DNA from: VGSG01 sp040756375 | GTDB taxonomy: Bacteria; Desulfobacterota; Desulfomonilia; Desulfomonilales; Desulfomonilaceae | Assembly (NCBI GenBank): GCA_040756375.1 | Contig: JBFLZC010000002.1 | Location: 392,864-456,863, forward strand | Reading direction: 5' to 3' | Length of the DNA stretch: 64,000 nucleotides | In this document: piece by piece, positions 17,490 through 27,225 of the stretch | Layout of the letters: the number at the start of each line of letters is the position of its first letter | How positions within the stretch are numbered: the first letter of the stretch is position 1 | The notes under the pieces: generated by a model | Databases searched by the model: none | The model's input: only the letters and a program-made list of their open reading frames with translations | What the model was told of the DNA's origin: nothing | Made by a program: the position numbers and the translations under genes

Positions 17490-20102
17490 ATGACCAACAA
17501 CACAACAGCCTATCATACGCCTGATCCGCATCCGGCGACAATCCACAAACACACGTTGAAAGCTTACCTTTGGTGCGCTCTTGCAGTCTGCCTCTCAATC
17601 GGGGTCTGGTTTGCCGACTATATCATCTACGGTTATACCTTCCTGTCCGAGGCAGGCCAAATGCTATGGGCCGATTGGGTAATGGCCAGAAATCTACTGA
17701 CGGCCCCGGGCTCCACGGCTCAGTGGAACCCCTGGATCCTCTTGGGTGTAAACTATGGCGGCCGAGAAGCGTTCCTAAACCCCTATAACCTCGGCACTCT
17801 ATTGGGGCTGGTCTTTTCCGACGACAAATTCGCGTTCATGGGTTTGACCATGTTCTTTCTTGCTGCCATGGGCTTCACCATGTTCGCGTTCCTTCGAAGC
17901 CTCGGCACGGACACAGTGTACGCGCTTGTCGGCGTCGTCATGTACACTCTTGCTCCCAAATGGGTTGACGACGCTTACCACGGACCCAGGTTCATCATAA
18001 GCTATGCCTTGCTGCCGATCCTTATGTTGCTGATCAAGGCCGCCTATGATGCAGGTTTCCGGCGATTTCGCCATTTCGTCGGGATAGCCGTTTGCGTGGC
18101 CCTCATGTATCTAAGCACGGGAGCTCCGTTCCTGCTCATGAACGCGTACCTGTTTGTCGCGTTTTTTGCATATCTCCTTTTCCTGCATTTGGCCGCGGCG
18201 CCTAACCAACTACTTCGGACGGTAACGCGCACTCTTCTTTATTCCGTGCTCTGTTTAGCCATATTTGCCGCCTTGATTGCATACATATTCTTACCTTTTC
18301 TTACCAATTACTTTTCCAGCCAGAGGTCGCTCTATGCGGAGCCGATCGGTTTTGTGGGGCAGCAATACCTCGGCTTCATTTTTCCGTGGATCGACAGAAT
18401 ATTTGTCAACGGCCTTTATGACTTACCGTATCCGTCACCTTTGCCATTCCTGTATCCCAACCTTTATTTCTATGTCGGCATCCTTGCGGTCCCCGTCGTT
18501 TTGTATGCGCTTGCGCATCGGGCCTGGAATTGGATTACAGCCTTCTTTCTTTTCTTCGCCTTGGCATGGCTAATTCTGTGGAACAGTCTGGTCATAAAGA
18601 TTTTCCCTCTATTCCCATGGATCGAAAAATTGACACAAGGCACGACTTCACTGACGCATGGGCATATTAACTTTATCTTTTGCTTCGCGGTTATCGTGAG
18701 TTTCGTGCTCAGCAGGATCGCTGCATCCAGACAGGACGAGCCCTCAAGCTCTGCCACGCGTGCCGACAGGTGCCTAGGCTGGTTGAACCTCAGCCTTATC
18801 GCGCTCTATATGCTCGCAGTGATAGTAATGGTGAGCGGCATCCTAATCTACAACACCGGCCTGAAAAGCCTTTTCTGGCACAAAATAAATAACTCACACC
18901 ATATTCTGGTTTATTATTACTTTGGTTACGCAGCATTAACGTTTTTAGCTATGTTCCTTATTCGCGGCGCTATCATTTGGATATACCACAGGCGATACTT
19001 TGTCCGGACATGGGGATCTGTGCTCCTCCTGATCTTCGTTATAGCTGATTTTGAGCTTTGTTTCAGAACGTGGTATCCCTTCACCGACATGGATGACAGA
19101 TACCGCGCGGACCTGCCACAGAATGCCTTTGTGAGGAAGAAGACCGAACCGTTGGATCGTCTTGGTGCGCCTGTGTATCAAGCGTACGGCCCGTCAAGAG
19201 AGCAGTGGCAGGAATTCCTCAAGGCACCGGCCGATCAAGAACCTGCCGCGCTGCTGGAAAAGTTTGCTCGACTCTATTATAAGGGTTACGTCAAGCCCCT
19301 GTATGAACCGTCCTTTTCGTGGTATCCATTGACTGTAGGAAGAAGTTTTTTCAATTTTCACGAGAGCATAATGCCTGATTACTTTTGGGATTTTGACAAA
19401 GCGCTCAACAAGAACAACCCTCGATATTCGCGCCAATCTTGGGTGGGGTTGTGGGATCCTACCTCACGACTCGCGGACGTGGCTGGAATAAAATATATCT
19501 TCTGGGACGATGAGGTCAAGGATGAGCGTCTGATTGAAGTGGAGAACTATGACAACGGCAAAGGATTCGGTCGTATTTACCTCAATCCCCACGCCGTTCC
19601 GAGAGCATATATCGTGAATAGAGTCGAGCTCTTCAAGGACCGCGGCCAATTACTTTTACGAATGGCAGAAAGAGATTACAATCCTCTTGAAGCTGCAACC
19701 ACCGAAGATGCTCGACTCGCCCAGCTAATGGAAAGCGGCAACACGACGCGGCAAAGCAATTCTAATGTCGGGATTGACGCTTATCTGCCCGACCAGGTGA
19801 GATTAACCGTGGAGACAAGGGACAGAGCTCTGCTTGTACTGACCGATTTGTATTATCCTAACTGGACTGCAACCGTGAACGGTCAGCCCACCACGATCTA
19901 CCGGGTGAATTGCTTGTTTCGAGGGATCGTAGTGCCGGGAGGGCGGAGCGAGGTGATATTCCGATACTATGATTGGTGCGCCCACGTCGGATTGATAGCA
20001 TCCATAGCAGGCTGGATATTTGTGGTGTCGTATCTGGTGATTTCAGGCTTCTATTGCAGTATTAGAAAGCACTGCACGCGTGCGAAAGATATTATTGCAT
20101 GA
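17490..20102 (+). CDS. YfhO-like polytopic membrane protein (putative GT-C glycosyltransferase)
   Basis: An 870-aa protein with an N-terminal helix at about 25-47, an extracytoplasmic loop with the acidic ADWVMARN region, about a dozen transmembrane helices to residue about 530, a large periplasmic domain (about 540-840) and a final helix (GLIASIAGWIFVVSYLVIS). The C-terminal LVLTDLYYPNWTATVNG pattern is characteristic of YfhO-family proteins, which are related to GT-C enzymes using polyprenyl-linked sugars and add glycosyl groups outside the membrane. The DPM1-like enzyme at 12602 could supply the donor. The final ATGA overlaps the start of the next gene. Confidence 0.8.
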   Translation: MTNNTTAYHTPDPHPATIHKHTLKAYLWCALAVCLSIGVWFADYIIYGYTFLSEAGQMLWADWVMARNLLTAPGSTAQWNPWILLGVNYGGREAFLNPYNLGTLLGLVFSDDKFAFMGLTMFFLAAMGFTMFAFLRSLGTDTVYALVGVVMYTLAPKWVDDAYHGPRFIISYALLPILMLLIKAAYDAGFRRFRHFVGIAVCVALMYLSTGAPFLLMNAYLFVAFFAYLLFLHLAAAPNQLLRTVTRTLLYSVLCLAIFAALIAYIFLPFLTNYFSSQRSLYAEPIGFVGQQYLGFIFPWIDRIFVNGLYDLPYPSPLPFLYPNLYFYVGILAVPVVLYALAHRAWNWITAFFLFFALAWLILWNSLVIKIFPLFPWIEKLTQGTTSLTHGHINFIFCFAVIVSFVLSRIAASRQDEPSSSATRADRCLGWLNLSLIALYMLAVIVMVSGILIYNTGLKSLFWHKINNSHHILVYYYFGYAALTFLAMFLIRGAIIWIYHRRYFVRTWGSVLLLIFVIADFELCFRTWYPFTDMDDRYRADLPQNAFVRKKTEPLDRLGAPVYQAYGPSREQWQEFLKAPADQEPAALLEKFARLYYKGYVKPLYEPSFSWYPLTVGRSFFNFHESIMPDYFWDFDKALNKNNPRYSRQSWVGLWDPTSRLADVAGIKYIFWDDEVKDERLIEVENYDNGKGFGRIYLNPHAVPRAYIVNRVELFKDRGQLLLRMAERDYNPLEAATTEDARLAQLMESGNTTRQSNSNVGIDAYLPDQVRLTVETRDRALLVLTDLYYPNWTATVNGQPTTIYRVNCLFRGIVVPGGRSEVIFRYYDWCAHVGLIASIAGWIFVVSYLVISGFYCSIRKHCTRAKDIIA

Positions 20103-22072
20103 AACTGGTATTTGTTGAAACAAGACAACAGGCTCTGGGGTGCAAGAAAGCATTTGCCGCTGATCCTAGAGTCAAATTGATTGGGCTCACCGCGGAGGCT
20201 TATGAGGCTCTGGCGGAATGTGGTCTTCCTTGCGATCCGGTGCACGCGTATGCGAATACCCGTTCTCTTCCGACGTTGGATTACCAACTCAATGTGGAAT
20301 GCCTTCGTCTTCTGCAAGAGATTGAGGCTTATGTAGCAGAGCGGTATCCACCTGCGCGGTTTGACGGTCCCGGGTTTCTGTCAGGAAATGCGTATTATAT
20401 TCAGTATTCGGGCCAGTTTGTACTGACCAGAGGTTTTCTGGTCCGCGAAGTGTTGCGCGCCTGCTCACCACGCTCGATAGCGCTGCTTCAGCGGGCGATC
20501 GAGCCCTGGTTCGCTGGCGATGGCTATCAGGTCGATCCCGGCTTGCTCATTGCTCAGGAGGTCGCGAAGGCTCATGGAGTGCATTGTGAGATCCTGTCTG
20601 TGGGCGGGGAATTCGCGCCGGACCCAGCGGTGCCCGCGGCCTCCAAAGCTGTTAAAGGGCTAAAGATTGTAAGGAGATTGCCCGGACGAGCCTGGCGTTA
20701 TTCAAAAAGAGAGCTGCTGCCGTACGCCACGCGGGTGTTGTCCGCCTGCAGATTGAGGCCTGATTCAATTCATAACCTAAGAGGCCTACGATTACTATTC
20801 GCCGATTTTCTGGGATACGATTGGGGCCCTGTCCTCAGCGTTCTGCGCGGAATGACGGAGGTCGACTGTTTTCTCCTGCGCTTCTCCTCTTTGGATCAGC
20901 GCGTGTGGACGCGGTACTATGAAACTAAGCTTTACGATGTCATACACGGCAAGACACTAGATTTGGATTCGGAGCGGCTTCAGATCAACGACGCTGAAGC
21001 ACGCGCGCTCGGCGAACTGTATGACGAGTGGATCACCACGAGAATGCGGCCACCGGAATTGACCATCGGAGGATTGAATCTTTTCCCGTTCCTTCAGCAG
21101 CATCTCCGGGCCGTAACTTGTTTGACCCCTGCTGTGGCGCGGCATGTGGATGCTGTGGCCGAAAGAGCTCTCAGCGTGTCCCGCCCTCATGCGGTCTGCT
21201 TTTTCGCCATCCCATGGTTGCTGGAAAAGCGTTTAGCGCATCAGGCGCGACTGCGAGGTATTCCCGTGGTTTGCTATCAACACGGAGCGTCATATGGAAC
21301 GCATCGAGTGCCATCTCACGGCCAGATTGAATTCCGCGAGGCTGATTATTTTCTCTCTTACGGAGAAGGGGTGAAGCCTGACCTCGGCAGTGATTTCCCG
21401 ATGCGTGCCCGGTGCATCCCAGTAGGGTCGAGTCGACTAGAAGAATGGAGAGCCAAGACCACGCCGATTCGGGCTAGAAAGAGGCAGTACCTGAACCTCT
21501 TGTGGGTGGGTGAGGTCTCTTTCCGCAACACCATATCCCCTTGGGTCGTTGAGGACACGGAACGATACTGCCTTGAAGAGCGGTGCCTGCAGATTCTTGG
21601 GTCAGCGCCCGGTCACCGGATCGTGTTTCGGCCGTACCCTCACCAGGTGGAGTGGGATGGAACCTGTCGCTGGCTTAAGCGGACAGCGCTCCAGATCGAG
21701 CTGGATGTGGAAACGCCTTTGGAAACCCTCATCCTCAAGAGTGACGTAGTTGTTACAGACTCATCGAGCGGCAATGTGTGGAACGAAGCGCTTACCATTG
21801 GACGACCTCTCATCGTCTACTGCGACCCGAAACAGACGCCTCTCATGCCACACTTTATTGCGGATCTGGAGCGGGCTTGTTGCTGGTGCAGGGGAAACGA
21901 CGAGTTAGTGAAAGCGGTTTCTCGTCTGGTAAATGACAGCGATCGATTCCTGACTGAATTGCGGCGCATCGATACGAGCGACTTCCTGCGCAAGTATGTT
22001 CTTCATCAGGACGACGGCCGGTGCGTGCAACGAGTGCTTTCATTTCTCGGAAGTCTACGGGAACAGCAATAG
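20099..22072 (+). CDS. Putative GT-B-type surface polysaccharide transferase (1 of 2)
   Basis: A 657-aa protein. The N-terminal 330 residues match no family I can name. The C-terminal half has the look of the capsule/CDP-glycerol glycerophosphotransferase superfamily: VVCYQHGASYGTHR (QHG motif), SYGEGVKPDL, IVFRPYPHQ and the nucleotide-side SSSGNVWNEALTIGRPLIVY. No membrane helices. It is translationally coupled (ATGA) to the YfhO-like gene. A second long protein with a related C-terminal layout lies at 49726. A role in transferring a CMP- or other nucleotide-activated unit is inferred; no donor can be read. Confidence 0.6.
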   Translation: MKLVFVETRQQALGCKKAFAADPRVKLIGLTAEAYEALAECGLPCDPVHAYANTRSLPTLDYQLNVECLRLLQEIEAYVAERYPPARFDGPGFLSGNAYYIQYSGQFVLTRGFLVREVLRACSPRSIALLQRAIEPWFAGDGYQVDPGLLIAQEVAKAHGVHCEILSVGGEFAPDPAVPAASKAVKGLKIVRRLPGRAWRYSKRELLPYATRVLSACRLRPDSIHNLRGLRLLFADFLGYDWGPVLSVLRGMTEVDCFLLRFSSLDQRVWTRYYETKLYDVIHGKTLDLDSERLQINDAEARALGELYDEWITTRMRPPELTIGGLNLFPFLQQHLRAVTCLTPAVARHVDAVAERALSVSRPHAVCFFAIPWLLEKRLAHQARLRGIPVVCYQHGASYGTHRVPSHGQIEFREADYFLSYGEGVKPDLGSDFPMRARCIPVGSSRLEEWRAKTTPIRARKRQYLNLLWVGEVSFRNTISPWVVEDTERYCLEERCLQILGSAPGHRIVFRPYPHQVEWDGTCRWLKRTALQIELDVETPLETLILKSDVVVTDSSSGNVWNEALTIGRPLIVYCDPKQTPLMPHFIADLERACCWCRGNDELVKAVSRLVNDSDRFLTELRRIDTSDFLRKYVLHQDDGRCVQRVLSFLGSLREQQ

Positions 22073-22092
22073 GGGCCTAGTGCGCTCTGATC

Positions 22093-22455
22093 CTAGGGAA
22101 GCTTCGGGTCTTCATCAAGCCACTCGTCCAACCAGCACACGATCCGACTATTTTGATTGGTCTTCAGGTAGCTCTTGAAGTCTGCGATCTTGTCGATCTC
22201 GACCACGTTGACAAAAAGACGATTGTATTCATTTACAACAAGCGCTGTCTTGAAGCCCTGTTTCTTTAATCGTGCATTCACCGAAGGACATACATAAAAG
22301 CCCCAGCTTGTCGCGGAGAAATCGCACTCTCGGCCGGCCTCGGTCTGCATCGACAGCATCTCTCCGGCCTCCAGCACTATCTTACCCATATCGCGACATT
22401 CAAAGCCTTGCGCAGAAAATACTCGTGGTTCATCGCGGATAAGAACTTTCATCAT
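22093..22455 (-). CDS. Conserved-looking small protein beside WbpG-like gene, 120 aa
   Basis: I do not recognise a named family. The protein is predicted to be mostly beta-strand, with IVLEAGEMLSMQTEAGRECDFSATSWGFYVCPSVN followed by KTALVVNEYNRLFVNVVE, and ends in an acidic tryptophan-containing tail (CWLDEWLDEDPK). It has no signal or membrane segment. GGAGGA precedes ATG 22455. It lies 6 bases after the WbpG-like amidotransferase and is last in the minus-strand operon, so a partner or accessory role for that enzyme is likely, but this is inference. It converges with the gene ending at 22072, with only 20 bases between them. Confidence 0.7.
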   Translation of the reverse strand: MMKVLIRDEPRVFSAQGFECRDMGKIVLEAGEMLSMQTEAGRECDFSATSWGFYVCPSVNARLKKQGFKTALVVNEYNRLFVNVVEIDKIADFKSYLKTNQNSRIVCWLDEWLDEDPKLP

Positions 22456-22461
22456 TCCTCC

Positions 22462-23583
22462 TCAGTCCTCCAAGTGGCCGGGGACGGACCATGCTCCGGT
22501 GCGGTCTCTCTTCCAGATAGCTGGATTCCTGAATCTTTCAAGGATATCCAGGAACTGTCGTTTTGTATATCCCAAGTAACCGGCTACGTCCTCGATGTAA
22601 TAGTCGGAAAGCTCCTCAAGATCATGTTTCCGAACCAATTCCTTGGCCGCTTCGCGTGTCAAATAGCTATTCCTGATATCTTCACACGCATGATCGGTTG
22701 CCCTACCGTATCCGAATTTTAGCACTTTGAGATACTGATGTACCCGATTTATCTTTTCGTCAATTCCGACATAATTCCGATAAGTACCTTCCCTATGTTC
22801 GTCCAGTGTCCTGAACCCATACCCCTTGGCGATTTCCAGGTGTTTCTCCGAATCCCAATGAAAATAATGACTCATGAATATTGCGCGCGTTTCCAAGTCC
22901 CGGAGCTCATCGGGAAAATCATACAGCCTCAGCCGGGACATCGGAATGTCATACCGTTCCGAGACAAATTTCGCGTCCCGGCCCTGATTTGCCACATACC
23001 TGGAGAACCAATCGCGAGTAATCTCCTTGCTCGCCGCGATTTTGGTATCGCCACCGTATTCAAAAGCCGAGTTCTCGCCGAGTACGACTAACGGGACGTT
23101 GAATTGCAGTGCGAAATGAAGCGGAAAACCGTAGAGCAGCGTGTGACTAAGCAAATCCGGGTCGCCAAAATCCTCAAGCCCGATCCGTATCAGCCTGCGA
23201 TGAAGCCCCTGTTCCGGACGATAGATAATTAGGTTGGCTCCCATACGAGGAACCAGGTCGAGATTGTGTCTGCCCACCTCCGTCTTGACGCCGTAATCCA
23301 CGTTCACGGCTACGATGCGCAGATCGTACTCCAGGAGCCTATGCACCTGAGTGATGCTGTCCTTGCCCCCGCTCACGGGGACCAGCGCATCCCAGTGCGG
23401 AGCGTTGCGAGCTTTGGATGCGAGCACGAGTTCGTCAAACTCCCGTTGCCTCGCCTCCCAGTCTATGCCCGCGAGGTAGTCATTTTTTAGCTTGTGCGCC
23501 CCACACGCGTTGCAGACACCTTGCTCGTCAAAAGCGATATACGGCTTGGTATCCGGCATAAGGCATTCCGTGCAGTACTTCAA
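22462..23583 (-). CDS. wbpG: N-acetyl sugar amidotransferase, WbpG/PseA-like
   Basis: A 373-aa protein. It has a four-cysteine zinc-type site (C4, C7, C24, C27: CTEC then CNAC), the PP-loop ATP pyrophosphatase motif SGGKDS at 71-76 and a conserved GENSAFEYGG region. The family converts an N-acetyl group on a sugar to an acetamidino group (WbpG on a uronic acid, PseA on pseudaminic acid). WbpG normally takes ammonia from HisH/HisF homologues; none are present in this window. TTG is the start codon, supported by a strong AAGGAGG about 7 bases before it. It sits downstream of an acyltransferase, an AsnB and NeuB in the same operon. Confidence 0.88.
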   Translation of the reverse strand: MKYCTECLMPDTKPYIAFDEQGVCNACGAHKLKNDYLAGIDWEARQREFDELVLASKARNAPHWDALVPVSGGKDSITQVHRLLEYDLRIVAVNVDYGVKTEVGRHNLDLVPRMGANLIIYRPEQGLHRRLIRIGLEDFGDPDLLSHTLLYGFPLHFALQFNVPLVVLGENSAFEYGGDTKIAASKEITRDWFSRYVANQGRDAKFVSERYDIPMSRLRLYDFPDELRDLETRAIFMSHYFHWDSEKHLEIAKGYGFRTLDEHREGTYRNYVGIDEKINRVHQYLKVLKFGYGRATDHACEDIRNSYLTREAAKELVRKHDLEELSDYYIEDVAGYLGYTKRQFLDILERFRNPAIWKRDRTGAWSVPGHLED

Positions 23584-23640
23584 AATTCCTCCTTAAGCTT
23601 GAAATAAGAGAAACTGTTCCGACCTGCCTCGCGTCGCCGC

Positions 23641-24246
23641 TCATTCTCGGTCCATGAGGACCTGCGCAGGGTTCCCCACCGCTATCTTATAGGAAGGGAT
23701 GTCTTTTGTGACAACCGCTCCTGCTCCCACGATGGTTCCTTCTCCAATGGTCACGCCTTTATTGACGAACACATGGCCTCCGAGCCACACGTCGTTTCCG
23801 ATCTCTATCGGAGCGCCGGAAAAGCCCTGGTTCAGAACCAATTCGCCTCTCTTGAAGTTATGGTCCGAACTATTCACATATACAAATGCAGCGAATACAC
23901 AATGGCTTCCAATCCGAATGCCGTGGCCTCCATTGAAAATGCTATAGCTACCGAGCACCGTGTTTTCGCCAACGGAGAGCGTAGTATCATTCGCTCCGAC
24001 CAACCACACGTCTGTGCCGAGTCGCACCCCGTCCTCTACGGTGACCTTGCCCTCTTTTCTGATCCTCAAATACGTCTTTCCCGTAAATGTGACATTGTCG
24101 CCTATGGTCACATTCGACAATTTTCCTCCGTCGCGCAAGAGGATCTCTATCGGCCCCTGCACCACGAAATTCCTGCCCACACGAGCTCCATTCCTTCGGA
24201 GATACCAGGTCCAGTACAGCGTGCGAAGTGTAGACATGAGAGACAT
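23641..24246 (-). CDS. Left-handed beta-helix acyltransferase (WbbJ/maa type)
   Basis: A 201-aa protein with hexapeptide repeats across residues about 40-185 (VTIGDNVTF, VTVEDGVRLG, LSVGENTVLG, IRIGSHCVF), the catalytic-type histidine in NSSDHNF, and the C-terminal IGEGTIVGAGAVVTKDIP...VGNPAQV signature of sugar O-/N-acetyltransferases. The frame is open to 24321, but ATG 24246 has GGAG 9 bases upstream and begins at the natural MSLMSTLRTLYW. It uses acetyl- or acyl-CoA on a sugar, cytoplasmic. Next to WbpG and NeuB it could supply the N-acetyl group that is later amidinated. Confidence 0.85.
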   Translation of the reverse strand: MSLMSTLRTLYWTWYLRRNGARVGRNFVVQGPIEILLRDGGKLSNVTIGDNVTFTGKTYLRIRKEGKVTVEDGVRLGTDVWLVGANDTTLSVGENTVLGSYSIFNGGHGIRIGSHCVFAAFVYVNSSDHNFKRGELVLNQGFSGAPIEIGNDVWLGGHVFVNKGVTIGEGTIVGAGAVVTKDIPSYKIAVGNPAQVLMDRE

Positions 24247-24348
24247 CGCATTATGCTCCAAGACGGCAATGTCGCACACGGCTCCCGCCTGCCGATAGCC
24301 CGGCATTCCAAGGAATAACACCGCATGTTCTCATTGCAACTCCTCGGG

Positions 24349-26190
24349 TCAACATGGCCCATTGGATGATAGTTCAAGAAAAATCTTACATGACAAAAAG
24401 TAAAAGAGGAATTTGCTTTCGCTGTTTGGCAGATCGGGCTTCTGTATAAGCGCTTCGATTTCACCACGTTTAACATGATCGAAAATCCGGCCGCCGTCCA
24501 GCAGATAGCTGCGCACCCAAGGATCGTGCACGTCAAGATAAGAAAAGATCGGTACGTTGAAACCGACTTTCCGCCGATTGTTCAGTACGCCTTCGGGCAC
24601 AATGCCGCGCATTGCATCCCGCAAGACCGCCTTCGTGTAACCGTCATGAACAAGATGCCGCGTGGGAATCTGATAACAAAACTCGAAGAGGTTGCGATCA
24701 AGCATCGGAGAGCGGTTTTCCACAGAATAGTACATGGCGTTGAGATCATCCTCATGCAAGCTGACGGGGACGGATTCATAGAACATTTCATTCATCATTC
24801 GGTTTCTCAGGAGACTGTCGGTGAAGTTGCCCTCCACGAAAGGTTCGTTCCATTGAAGTGTTAGGTATTCCGCGAACCGATCGGCATTAAGGTACAGGTG
24901 GTCCCTGAACTGAGGGTCACCGATGAAGAGATACGGATCTCGAAGATACGGGTTACGCACGTATGGTTTGACTTCGCTTTCCCACTTCTGAAGCGACGAC
25001 CGAAAGAGCTCGGGGAAATTATTCATTTCCTGCAAATAGAACATGTGGTGATCATAGTATCCGGAAAGCAGCTCGTCGCCTCCAGTGCCGCTGACTGAAA
25101 TTCTATATCCGTGCTCATGAATACTTTGCTGCAGGAGCCAATGCGCAAAGTAGTTGATCGTAAACACAGGCGCGTCATGATACTCAATCAGCGTTCGCAG
25201 TTTGGGCAGGAAATCGTGAGTTTCAACAGGAATCGGTGTATGCCTGATTCCAAGCTCCCTCACCGCGTATTCCACTACATCGCGCTCTTCGTACCGCGCA
25301 TCGGTGTTCATTATGGTGAAGCCATGAACATCATAATCGAATACATTCTTGGCCACGCTGATGAGAGAATTGGAATCGATCCCTCCGCTCATGCAAAATG
25401 CCAGAGGAACATCCGCTCTCAAGCGAAGTTCCACCGAGCGGATCACCCGCTCCCTGACACCCTTAGTTGCTTCTTCATAGCTCATGGAATCGACAGGACT
25501 AAATCTTGGCCGCCAGTAAACCTGTTGGCGCTCGGTTCCGTCTGCTTCGATACGCAGAAATGTTGAGGACGGAAGTTCGCCCAAGCCTTCAAAAAACGTC
25601 TGGGGCTGCTTGTATAAGGCTCGATAGCCGTTCACCATAAAGCGATACAAGTGATGGAAATTGACATCAAGCTTCCGACCCAGGAGCGCAGTGACGAACT
25701 TTACCTCTGAACCGAAGTAAAAACCCGACTCGTCTCGGAACAGATACAAAGGCTTTTCAGCAAACCGATCCCGGCAGAGAGTAAGCGACCCGTCGTTCTC
25801 ATCGTACACAGCGAATGCCCACATGCCCTCGCATTTGTCGAGCGAGTCCCAGCCGAAGTGATCGATGGCAGTGAGCAGCACTTCCGTATCCGATTCGGTG
25901 GTGAACGAGCGGCCGACTTTCTTTAATTCATCCCGCACTTCGACGTAGTTGTACAGCTCGCCGTTGAAAGCTATCCACTTCGAGCTCACTCGAAGAGGCT
26001 GATTTGAACGTTCTTCAAGGTCAATGATGCTCAATCTGCTGTGGAGAAGGTAGGCATGTCTGCCGGAAGTATGCTTCCAGCAGCGATGAGCCGCGTAATC
26101 GGGACCCCGGCGTCGCATGAGGCTCAGAGCGGTTTGCACCCGATCCGGTGGGATCTCGTGCCGTCCGTAGTATCCAGCAATTCCACACAT
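24349..26190 (-). CDS. asnB: Asparagine synthase-type glutamine amidotransferase (2 of 3)
   Basis: A 613-aa protein with the full glutaminase domain: C2 in MCGIAGYYG, SRLSIIDL, FNGELYNY and TESDTEVL. The synthetase domain has SGGIDSNS, SGTGGDELLSGY and ENRSPMLDRNLFEFC. The C-terminus is complete (FLFYFLSCKIFLEL). It belongs to the minus-strand block between NeuB (18 bases upstream) and the acyltransferase. In this setting it may amidate a carboxylate of the sugar acid or deliver ammonia for the WbpG-like enzyme. Both are hypotheses; asparagine synthesis cannot be excluded from sequence. Confidence 0.88.
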   Translation of the reverse strand: MCGIAGYYGRHEIPPDRVQTALSLMRRRGPDYAAHRCWKHTSGRHAYLLHSRLSIIDLEERSNQPLRVSSKWIAFNGELYNYVEVRDELKKVGRSFTTESDTEVLLTAIDHFGWDSLDKCEGMWAFAVYDENDGSLTLCRDRFAEKPLYLFRDESGFYFGSEVKFVTALLGRKLDVNFHHLYRFMVNGYRALYKQPQTFFEGLGELPSSTFLRIEADGTERQQVYWRPRFSPVDSMSYEEATKGVRERVIRSVELRLRADVPLAFCMSGGIDSNSLISVAKNVFDYDVHGFTIMNTDARYEERDVVEYAVRELGIRHTPIPVETHDFLPKLRTLIEYHDAPVFTINYFAHWLLQQSIHEHGYRISVSGTGGDELLSGYYDHHMFYLQEMNNFPELFRSSLQKWESEVKPYVRNPYLRDPYLFIGDPQFRDHLYLNADRFAEYLTLQWNEPFVEGNFTDSLLRNRMMNEMFYESVPVSLHEDDLNAMYYSVENRSPMLDRNLFEFCYQIPTRHLVHDGYTKAVLRDAMRGIVPEGVLNNRRKVGFNVPIFSYLDVHDPWVRSYLLDGGRIFDHVKRGEIEALIQKPDLPNSESKFLFYFLSCKIFLELSSNGPC

Positions 26191-26208
26191 CGTTTGGTTG
26201 TGCCCTCC

Positions 26209-27225
26209 CTACTCGAGGAACCCCTCTACAATCACTTCCTGATAGTCTAAAGGCTGCAGGAGTTTTCGCCCTATGAGTGACTGCCCTGCGGAAGGCGACA
26301 GTCCATCGTTTCGGGGGCGAATATAGTCAAGGTCGTCCGCGGTCAAGCGAGTCCCTTTGGGGACGGCTCTGGATGCCACAATGGTGCGCCGGGCTGCCCG
26401 GGCCATTTCGCGCTCTGCCGGCGAAGGTAGTTTCGCGCCGGTGCCGACAATCCGATCAAATTCGTGCACAATTGTCGCGAGCTTTCCCAGTTCCTCCGGA
26501 TCCGCGGAGAGCTGGTGATCTCTGAAGGAAGATCTGTTCTTGTCCAGCGTGAAGTGCTTCTCAACGATGCGAGCTCCGAAAGCCAGCGCCAACGCGGCCA
26601 TTTCTACGCCCAGCGTGTGGTCTGAGTACCCGGTAACAAGATTAAAGGTGCGACCCAGTGTCTCGGTGTCCCGAAGTGCAGCCTGTTCCCACGGCGTAGG
26701 ATAAAGGCTCACACAATGGAGGAGCGCAAGAGAACCATCCGGAGAGCTCCCCGGCGGCAAGTAGTGAGCGATTACGTCCACAGCCGTGCGTATTTCATCC
26801 AGGGTTGCCATACCTGTGGACAGCATTATCGGCTTGCCTATTTGCGCGGCCCGTATAAGCAAAGGCGTGTAATCGAGGTCTCCGGAAGCTATTTTCGTAG
26901 CCACGGTCAACTCTGAGATGCGCTCCAATGATCTGATGTCAAACGCAGAGGCTATGAACAGCATATTTCTCCGGATAGCCCGATCCGCCATTTCTTCAAA
27001 AACGGAGAATGGCAGCCGAAACTTCGACAATTGTTGAATCCGTTCAATCTGGGAATGATGGACAAGCCGCTCCGGATCGATCACCTGCACCTTCACCGCA
27101 TCCGCGCCAGCCTGTGCGGCCGCGTCAACCAGTTCCAGTGCAATTGAAGGATCGCCTTCGTGGTTGTTCCCCAATTCCGCTACCAGGAGCCGATCCGATC
27201 GGAGGTCTTTACTACCCAGTATCAT
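26209..27225 (-). CDS. neuB: Sialic acid synthase family protein (NeuB/LegI/PseI) with SAF domain
   Basis: A 338-aa protein. The TIM-barrel NeuB domain spans residues about 10-255 (VAELGNNHEGD, KIASGDLDYTPL, HCVSLYPTP, GYSDHTLG, EKHFTLDKN) with the metal-binding histidines in place. A C-terminal SAF/antifreeze-like domain covers about 275-335 (RTIVASRAVPKGTRLTADDLDYIRP). The reaction condenses a six-carbon N-acyl sugar with phosphoenolpyruvate to a nine-carbon nonulosonic acid. Which acid cannot be told. Its ATG overlaps the GNAT stop by four bases (ATGA). A NeuC- or PseG-like enzyme that normally supplies the substrate is not in the window. Confidence 0.92.
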   Translation of the reverse strand: MILGSKDLRSDRLLVAELGNNHEGDPSIALELVDAAAQAGADAVKVQVIDPERLVHHSQIERIQQLSKFRLPFSVFEEMADRAIRRNMLFIASAFDIRSLERISELTVATKIASGDLDYTPLLIRAAQIGKPIMLSTGMATLDEIRTAVDVIAHYLPPGSSPDGSLALLHCVSLYPTPWEQAALRDTETLGRTFNLVTGYSDHTLGVEMAALALAFGARIVEKHFTLDKNRSSFRDHQLSADPEELGKLATIVHEFDRIVGTGAKLPSPAEREMARAARRTIVASRAVPKGTRLTADDLDYIRPRNDGLSPSAGQSLIGRKLLQPLDYQEVIVEGFLE

